Shown here in pieces: positions 11,306 through 20,300 of a stretch of 64,000 nt of DNA. The notes beneath the pieces are model-generated. The model saw nothing but the letters and a program-made list of their open reading frames with translations. It did no database searches and was not told where the DNA came from. The number at the start of each line of letters is the position of its first letter. Position 1 is the stretch's first letter. A program made the position numbers and the translations under genes. The DNA is from Rhynchospora pubera (lineage: Eukaryota > Streptophyta > Magnoliopsida > Poales > Cyperaceae): the NCBI GenBank assembly GCA_028095005.1, contig CM051459.1, forward strand, positions 14,866,699-14,930,698, read 5' to 3'.

Positions 11306-14300
11306 CTAAGTGAAGAGGTGGTTGACCGCCTCGCAAGTGTCTGCCCAGTCGGTTTGTTGGCTGCTCTTCCTTTGGCTTTGGTGGGTTGCGGAAATGTCAG
11401 GGTAGTTTTGTCCATAATATTTCTTCAGGTATCTCCCATTTATGGAGGAGACAGGATGTTTTCCCTTTGAGTCCGCAAGTAGGTAGGCTCCACCTTCATA
11501 TGCTTGTTCTATGACATAGGGGCCTTCCCAATTTGGTGCAAATTTGGGACCATGGTGTCGGCCGAGGATAGGTCGCCTCAAAACCAATACTAGTTCTCCT
11601 TTCTTAAATGTTCTGGGTCTTGATAGCTTTTCGTAAGCCCGCGTCATTCTGGCTTGATATAACTCCAAGTTTTGTTGGGCTGCCAGTCTCCTTTCGTCCA
11701 TTCCATCCAACTCTTGCAACCTTAGTTGCGTCTGTTTAGTCAGAGGGATTTGTGCCGCCATAGCTATTCTCAGTGACGGGAGTTCCACCTCGATTGGTAG
11801 GACTGCTTCTGCCCCATATACTAAAGAATAGGGTGTGGCTTGGGTTGCTGTTCTATGAGTGATGCGGTATGCCCACAATGCTTCATGCAGTTTCTCATGC
11901 CAGTTTCTTTGATTATCTCCAATGGTTTTGCGAAGGATCTTGATCAATGTTTTATTGAAAGCCTCTGCCAGTCCATTGGCTCTTGGGTTGTAGACAGAGG
12001 AATATCTCCATTCAATTTTGTGTTTATCGGCGAAGGCATCAATTTTGGCATTCTTGAAGGCCGTCCCGTTGTCAGAGATTATTTTCCTCGGATTTCCATA
12101 TCTATAAAGCACCTGAGTGGTGAAGAACCTGACCACATCAGAGGCCTTAATTTCACGGTATGACCTGGCTTCGGCCCATTTGGAGAAGTAATCCGTAGAG
12201 GCCAATATGAAGCGGTGTCCATTTGAGGCTGGTGGGTCTATGGGGCCTATAATATATGTTCCCCAGATTTCGAAAGGCCATGATACTACTGTTGGATGTA
12301 GCGCATTTGGGTGTTGGTGTATGAAATCTCCGTGAATCTGGCACATATGGCATCGTCTGGAGAAGTTTTCGCAGTCGTTAATCATGGTGGGCCAATAATA
12401 GCCCATCAGTTTGATTTGCACTCGCATTCGAGAGCCCGATTGGTGGGCTCCGCATACTCCCGAGTGAATTTCTTGCATAACTTGGTGGGCCTCGACTTTT
12501 GATATACATCTTAGCCATGACCCTTCATAGGACCTCCAGTAAAGTGTGTTGTTCACATACACAAATCTTAGGGCCCTTTTTCTGATTTGTTCCCTAATAG
12601 CCTTGTTCACAGGTAATTTTCCTTGTTGGAAGTAGTCGAGAAAGGGCTGTCTCCAGTCCTCTTGGTTCGAACCCTCAGTTGTCATGACTTGTGTGATTTC
12701 CATCCATTCTTTTTCATGTTCCCTTTCAAGGCTTAGGATGTCAGTGTACAGTGTTTCTTCTTCCTCGTTTCTTTCCTTTGGGAAACAAGGGGACAAGGAT
12801 CTCCTGCGGTGAACCAGGACTTGGATTTCTTCCTGACTCGGGTCACTGAGTTCATTAGCCAGTCTAGCCAACGCATCTGCTTTGCCATTCAGAGACCTTG
12901 GAACTCTCTGGAAGGTAATATATGTAAATTTGGCCATCAACTCAAGGGCCTTTTCATGGTATTTGACCAATTCTGGTTTTCTTATTTTGAAGAGGCCTTC
13001 GATCTGACTCAGGATGAGCTGAGAATCTCCATAGACTTCTAACTGCTCAATACCCATTTGAAGGGCAATTTCAAGTCCAGCTATCAGGGCCTCATATTCA
13101 GCTTCATTGTTTGTGCATGGCTCGGTCAGGCTCAGAGCATGTCGGAGAATGCCTTTCTCTGGGGTGACGAACACCAGCCCTACACCTGCTTGTCGTTTTG
13201 GCAGGTTTGGTTTGACTGCTGGTTGAATGGAGGATGATCCATCGAAGTATAGCTTCCAGCAAGTTTTATTTTCCTCCACCTGCATAGCCTCCTCATCAGG
13301 GAAGTCGCACGCTAGCGGGGAATCATCAGGTATGGGATGGGCGGCTAAGAAATCAGCTAGCGCTTGCCCTTTGATAGCCTTTTGGGGCGCATATGTTATA
13401 TCAAATTCCATTAGAGCCACCGCCCACCTTGCCAGCCTTCCAGTAAGCATAGGTCGGGTCATGAGGTACTTCAATGGGTCAGTTTTGGAGATTAGTGTGA
13501 CTTTATGGGCCAACATGTAATGCCTAAGCTTCTTTACTGCAAAGATCAAGGCCAGGCAATGCTTTTCAATTGGTGTGTATGCATGTTCTGCCCCCACAAG
13601 CATTCTGCTGAGGTAATACAGGGCGTTTTCTTTTCCTTCTTCATTTTCTTGGGCAAGTAATGCCCCCAGAGATCCGTCCAAGGCGGTAGTATAGAGAAGG
13701 AGAGGTTTTCCCTGGATGGGTGCCGCCAATACCGGAGGTTTTTGCAGATATTGCTTGATATCATCGAAGGATTTCTGGCACTCTTCATCCCATTTAAAGG
13801 GGACATCCTTTTTGGTGAGCCTGGTAAAAGGCTTGATTTTGCCTGACAGGTTGGCTATGAATCTCCTAATATACGCCAAGCGCCCTTGGAGAGACCGGAG
13901 TTGTTTGAGTGTCCGTGGAGGGGACAGTTCTTGAATGGCTTTGATTTTATCAGGGTCAATTTCAATGCCTCGGTGCCGCACCACAAAGCCTAAAAATTTT
14001 CCTGATGACACCATGAAGGCGCATTTTAGGGGGTTGAGTTTCAGCGTGTGTTGTCTTAGCCGCTCAAACATCAGCCTCAGATTCTCTAAGTGTTGTTCAT
14101 GGGTATGGGACTTTACAACAAGGTCATCTACATAGCATTCTACCACCTTGTGTATAAGGTCGTCAAAGATTTTGGTCATGGCTCTTTGGTATGTGGCTCC
14201 TGCATTTTTAAGGCCGAAAGGCATGACTTTATAGCAGTAGATACCTATTGGGGTGCGGAAGGCAGTGTGCTTTTGGTCACTCTCATCCATTTTGATTTGG

Positions 14301-17300
14301 TTGTATCCCGAGTACCCGTCTACAAAGGAATATACCCCATGGGACGAGGTGTGATCTATTATAATTTCTGTCACTGGTAGTGGGAAATCATCTTTGGGGC
14401 AGGCCTTGTTTAAATCCCTGAAATCAACACAGACCCTGATTTGTCCATTCTTTTTCTTAACCGAGACAATGTTAGCCACCCAGTCGGGGGTTTTTTCCTC
14501 CCTTATAAATCCGGCACTGATGAGTTTTTTTACTTCGGCTGTCACCTTTTCCTCCAACTCAACCCTCATCCTTCGGGGTCCTTGTTTGACTGGTTTGAGC
14601 TCTTTGTCAATTTTGAGTTTGTGGACTGCTACTGCTGGATCTAGCCCGGGCATTTCACTGTAGCTCCATGCGAAGCAATCTCGGTATTCCCTTAGCAATT
14701 TGGCCAACTCATCTTGCATCTCTTGGGGAAGGGAGGTGCTAATGAATGTAGGTTTTGGATTTTCCTTTGTTCCTAGGTTAATTTCTTTCAGTTGGTCGAT
14801 GGTGTTTTGACCACCTTCTTCTAATTCCTTTGGTGCATTTTTGGCTGCCAAAATGAATTGTTCTGTTTCTAGAGGTTCCCCTTTGTCCGCAGTTGTTTCA
14901 CCTTCCTTGATTTCAGTGATTGTTATGCGGTGGCAAGAGTGCTGTCGCGGTCTTTGAGAAGTATTTGATCCTGAGCTCTTGGTTTGAGCCTTGAATCCTA
15001 GGCCCCTTGTGTTAGCAACCTTCCCATTGAGTTTTGTGACTTTATTAGAGTAGCCATCCCACATGTCTCGGAACATTCTTGCTCGCTTTTCGGGGATTGG
15101 TTCTAGGCATTGTGCTTTGCGGAACAGTTCAATCAACCGGGTGCTGGTGGTGTCTTGAAGTTGAGGAGGAATCCCCATCTTTCGTGTTTCCTCCACAAGC
15201 CATTGTTCCCAGTCTTCGGCGTTTGACTCTTCGTTTTGGTGTCCAATTTCTCCCACTTTAACAAATTGTATGCTGGGATGAACTACTTGCCCTGTTTCAA
15301 GCTCTTCTATTTTGGGTGGGACAGTGAAGGTTTTAAAAGGAACGACTTCTTCACTTTCCCGAGGTGTCAGGTCTTTACAGTGTTCTAGGGGTAGGATTTC
15401 TATGGACAGAGTATTTTGCTCCTCGCCCTCACTGGAATAATTTGGCTGCATTCGAGTGGGTAAGTTAATGTCCTCGATCGTGCCTTCCGACGATCCTGTC
15501 TCGCTATCACTTCCCAAGAGCATTTGTGACTTTATGGCCGCTTTGAGCATAGTATTTTTGACTGCTTCCTTCATGGTTTCAGGAGAGGGCTTTCCTTGCT
15601 TGGTGGCTGCCCCCTTTCCAGACTTGGGTCTGTAGTATTTAGCATCATCCAATTCGGCTTCGTGTGCCTCAAATGGCTGATCATCTCCTTTAATCACGTA
15701 TTGTTTTCCGTCTTTGACATATTTAATGCACTGGTGCAGGGTGGAGGGAACCAATCCATTGGCGTGGAGCCATGGTCTCCCCAGCAGTGCCTTGTATGTG
15801 GTATCAGCTTCGATGATGAAGAATTTGACTGGAGTGACTAGGTTCCCAAAGGTAATATCGATCACCGTGGAACCAAGAGACTTTTGGTATTGGTGGTTAA
15901 ACCCGTGGATCCGGATTTTATCTTTCTTTGTTTCTTTAATGCTGAGCGACAGCTGCACCAGCGTTTTTAGTGGCATGATGCTAATTGAGGATCCAGGATC
16001 AATGAGAACTTTGTTGATTTTCCTACCATAGATGGTGCCTGTGGTGTATAGGGGTCGATTGTGATCGGCTGTGCCTGCCATCAGGTCCTCATCTGTGAAG
16101 GTAATGTATGGTTCCTGGTCAATCTGCATCACCTCCTTACGGGTTTCTTGGGCAAAATAGGCTTGGAAACTGGCGGGGTTTTGCAGCGCGTAGATCAAGG
16201 CATCACGCAGCTCTTGAGATACCATCAAGGCATCAAAGACGCTGAGCAGTGAGGGGATTTTTCGCAAATGAGCGACCACATTGTAGTCTCCCACGGACAT
16301 TTTAGGCCTGCCGTCGGATCTTGCTTCACCCTCTGCTATTGTTTCATTTCTGTTCCTTGTTCCACTGTTGGTTATCTCTCTGGGAGGTTGTCTTTCAGGT
16401 ATCCTAGTGCCCGATCTCAGACTGACATTGCAGTGGTTTTTCATGTTTGGTCGGATTCTAGTAGAGACCTGCCGGACTAGGTTGGACACCTTGTTTGGCT
16501 TTGGTGGTGGTTTGATTTCTCTTTCCTCCGTCTCGCTTTGGTCAGTATCACTCCCCAGTGGTCTGACTGCAGCGGAATTGATTGCCAGCACAACAGGCTC
16601 CTCTTCTGAGCTACCGTACTGTAGTTCCCCTTCAGTATCATGTTCACATTCAGAGGCAGTTTCCTCGTCAGAGGTTTGAGAGTTTGTACCCCGGGTTATG
16701 GCACGGCACACTTCGTCTTCTGTTTCTTCATCTGACGGGTCATTGTCATTCCAAGACCATGTCAGGCATTCCTCTCTGGAGTGCCCCCAGACTTGGTGGT
16801 ATCGGCAGTACGCCTTTCTTCCAGCATCGTTCCCTTTCTTTGCTCCCTGTGGTTTTGGTTGTTTATTTGTGGTTTGTGCCCGAGGTGCCCTATTTTCAGC
16901 TTCCGGCATCTCCCAGGGGTTTACATGATTTCTGTGTCTGAAGTGTCCATTGGAACTTTCATGTTTTGGTTTCAGTTTCCCCATTATTTTGATTTTGTGT
17001 GGTAATTTGTTGCAAGGGGAAGTGTTGTTGATCTTGACCAATTTCATTTTCATATGATATTGCCCTGTGTGGTTTTGTCCATTTTTTATTTGTTGGGTTG
17101 GATTGGTTTCGGCACTTCTGTGTCTCAAATGGCCAGACTCGTACCTTATGGGAGGGCACTCCCGCGTGCGCGAGCTTTCGCCTCTTTCTCTCCAGCTTGT
17201 TCCAGGATTCTCAAATGAGTTGTTATGGAACCGAAGGTGTTTTGGTTTATGGTAACGATTTCCTGCACTGACTTTCTCTTTTCCTTTTCCTGGGGGATGA

Positions 17301-20300
17301 TTAGTTTTGGGTTTTGGTCTTTGTCCTTCTTGGATGACAATGCCGGCCCCTCTCTTTCTTTGTGGGAGATTTCCTGAGTCGTCTGAGGTAGCATAGCCAG
17401 ACTTCATGGCCTTTTTCTGCCCTGCCCCCTGTTTCTGGGCGCGATCCTTCAGCATTTTAAGTTCCGCCTCTATTGAGATCCTTTCCTTTCGCTCAGTCTT
17501 CAGCCTAGCTATCAGGGTTTCGACTAAGGTTTGTATCTCAATGTTTTGTCTAGTCATTCTCCTCAGCGCATTTGTGCAGAAATCCAAATCTATCAGGAGT
17601 TGACGCTTTTCTCTTGAAGTGAAGGCAGCGCTATCTTCTTTTGATGGTTGTTGGGCTTGCCCCCTGTCTAAAGCGGTGCTTGATTGTGCTGGCTTTGACC
17701 TCGTGTGGTGGGCGGGGCCATCTGTTATGACTCCTTGGGTTAGACCTTGGCCTACATGAGTTGCTTTCCTTGAGCTGTCCGCCGCGCGTGATTCAAGCGG
17801 ACTTTCTTTTGGCTTGGCTGTTTTCTTTTGAGTGAGTTTTGGTTCACTTTGCAAGCTGTCGTCTTGGGTTGTTGGAGGTTCCTCCTCTTCACTATCTGTG
17901 TCAGACTCACTCACAGTGATCGTCCGACAGCTTTCAGAAGTACCTTGCCTCTTAGCGACATTCTTTAATTTTCGCGCATCGGCGATGGTTTCCTTTTGAA
18001 TGTTGATGAACACTTCGGGATCATAATACCCTCTTATTATGTCATCTGCATAATGTCTGGGCCATGTACCGGGGATGGGATAATGAGGAGATGGCTCATA
18101 TCCTTCCATACCCTCCACAATTGACGCCTGCCGGAATTGTTGGGTGATTTCTGCTTCCGTTTCTATATTTTGATTGGTGGCAGGGGATACCAGGTTTCTG
18201 ACTCGGCCGTATTCCAGCGAGCATACCTCCCTTCGTGACCTGTTATGCCTTATCTCTTCTACCCATGGTAAAGGAGAGGCTCGTACTTCACCAGTTCGCT
18301 TAGAGCTTGTGGGCGGTCGCCTTTTTGGCCAAGGGTCTAGGATAAAAGGTTGCAAGTCAACCAGGTAAGGGTGTTCTGGTTCCAGCTCATCATCGCTTCC
18401 TTGCCATCCGACTCTTTTGTTAGGCTCTTCTACTCGGTTGACCAAGTGATTCATCCATCCAACAGGGTCAGCGAGGGATAGGTATTCTCCTTCAGGAAAT
18501 TCTTCTTGTTCAGGCTCTTCCGAGCCCGAGTCATCGTCAATGGTTATCATTTGACATGATTCAGAATTTTGGCTTTGACTTTCCCCCTGGTTTTGGCTTG
18601 AAAGGGCGGTGTTTTCAGCTTGGTCGTCAGTAGAGGTAGCGGCTGCCCCCTGTCCAGTGCTGGCATTTTCCTCTGCCTCTGGTCCAGCGGGTTCATTTTC
18701 TTCACATCCCTCCTCGGTGGACGTGGCTTCCCAGATCTGGTTTACCATTTGCCGCACTATTTCTCCTAACTCCTCAAGAGTAAGGTCAGGTTGGCCCGGG
18801 ATATTGGGGATATGGATGTCCAAGTTTACCATTCTTGGTTGCCGTCCTTGCAGGTTGGCAAGGTCCACTTGTTCAGCAGGATCTAGCACGATCTCATAGT
18901 CATATGCTATCTCCTCTGGGTTAGTTTGATTTTCTTCTGTGGTTTCGGCCTGCGGTTGTGGCACTTCCGAGGACTCACCTTTGTCAGAATCATGATGGCC
19001 AACTCGATGACAAGTGGCGTCATCACGAGAGGATTCGCCTTTGAGCAACTTATTCTTTCCTTTATTGGTTCCTTTGTTTCTCCTTTGATAGGTTATTATT
19101 TCCTTCTCGTTTGCTGGCTTCTTTCTTCTTTGGTATACTCTAAGGGCTTTAGGACTCTTGACCTCTTCTTCATCATCCTCGGTGAGACAATAAGTATCAT
19201 CATCGCTATTTACCCTTAGGTTTCTCATGAGTTCGCTGGTTGTCATGGCCTCGGTTTCAGCGATGGCTTGCTCCAGCTCACGCCGCACATTTTCACCCCA
19301 TTCAGGTTGAGGCCGGACAGTCATGCGAGCGTTTCTTCCTTGTTGTCTTCTTTTATTACATGGTTTGAAGGAAGGTTCATCATCATCCGTCCAAGCCGCG
19401 ATTCGGGCGGAACGGTGATCATAATTTTCAGACTCAGAGTCATCAGACCCTGAACCGCTGATGTAACGGCAGTTTCCAGCTTCGGAGCCGTCATCATCGC
19501 TGCTATCGTTGTCAATGTCATTTGAGATCTTATACAACCTTTCTATTTGTGCCCGAAAACGGGCGGTTTCCCGTGGAAGGGTTCTCCTGAGCCTTTCATA
19601 ACTCGCCCCTGGTTGCTGTAATATTTCGGCGTGCTGAGCTATGAAGTTTAGGAACGCAGGGTCTTCCCGTCTCAGATGTTCCATGTATGAGAGGATCCTG
19701 GTTGCTTGTGAGATATTCAACCCTTCAAATGCTGAGGTTATATCGGCTGGCGGACCAGACCCAGATGCCATCAGGACTGAACTTCCTTGGAGGGTGCTTG
19801 GTTGAGGTTCTTCATGGTCAGATTCAACTTCAGGCTCCCTTTCTGCCTCTTCTTCATCGCTATCGGATTCGCTATTTTGGGCGTTTCCATCAGATGTTTT
19901 TCCGCAGAAGAAGAATCGCGGAGAACCTCCACTATCCTCGGAGTCGGAACATTGGGGAGTTTTGCCTTTGTTAACCTCTTTTAGGACAGTTGCTATGGCT
20001 TCTCTTTCAAACTCCTCTGTAAAATCTGGATCTTTGGGGTGGGTAGCTCGGCGGAAGGCCCTTGGGTCTGTGATTCTCAGTTTCCTGATCTCAGACACAT
20101 ACCATTCTACCAGGCTGTCATGTTCATTGTATTCTTCTTCCTCGGGGGCTTGCTGGGATGACTCGCCCTGAGCGGTATCGACCTGGTTGGAAGTCTCAAC
20201 TGCTTCTATTTGGGTGGGGAATGTCACCTCAACCCTGGGACTTGATATATGCCTGGAGCGCCGAATCCTCCTGGATCTACGGCGTCGAGCGGTTCTTGGT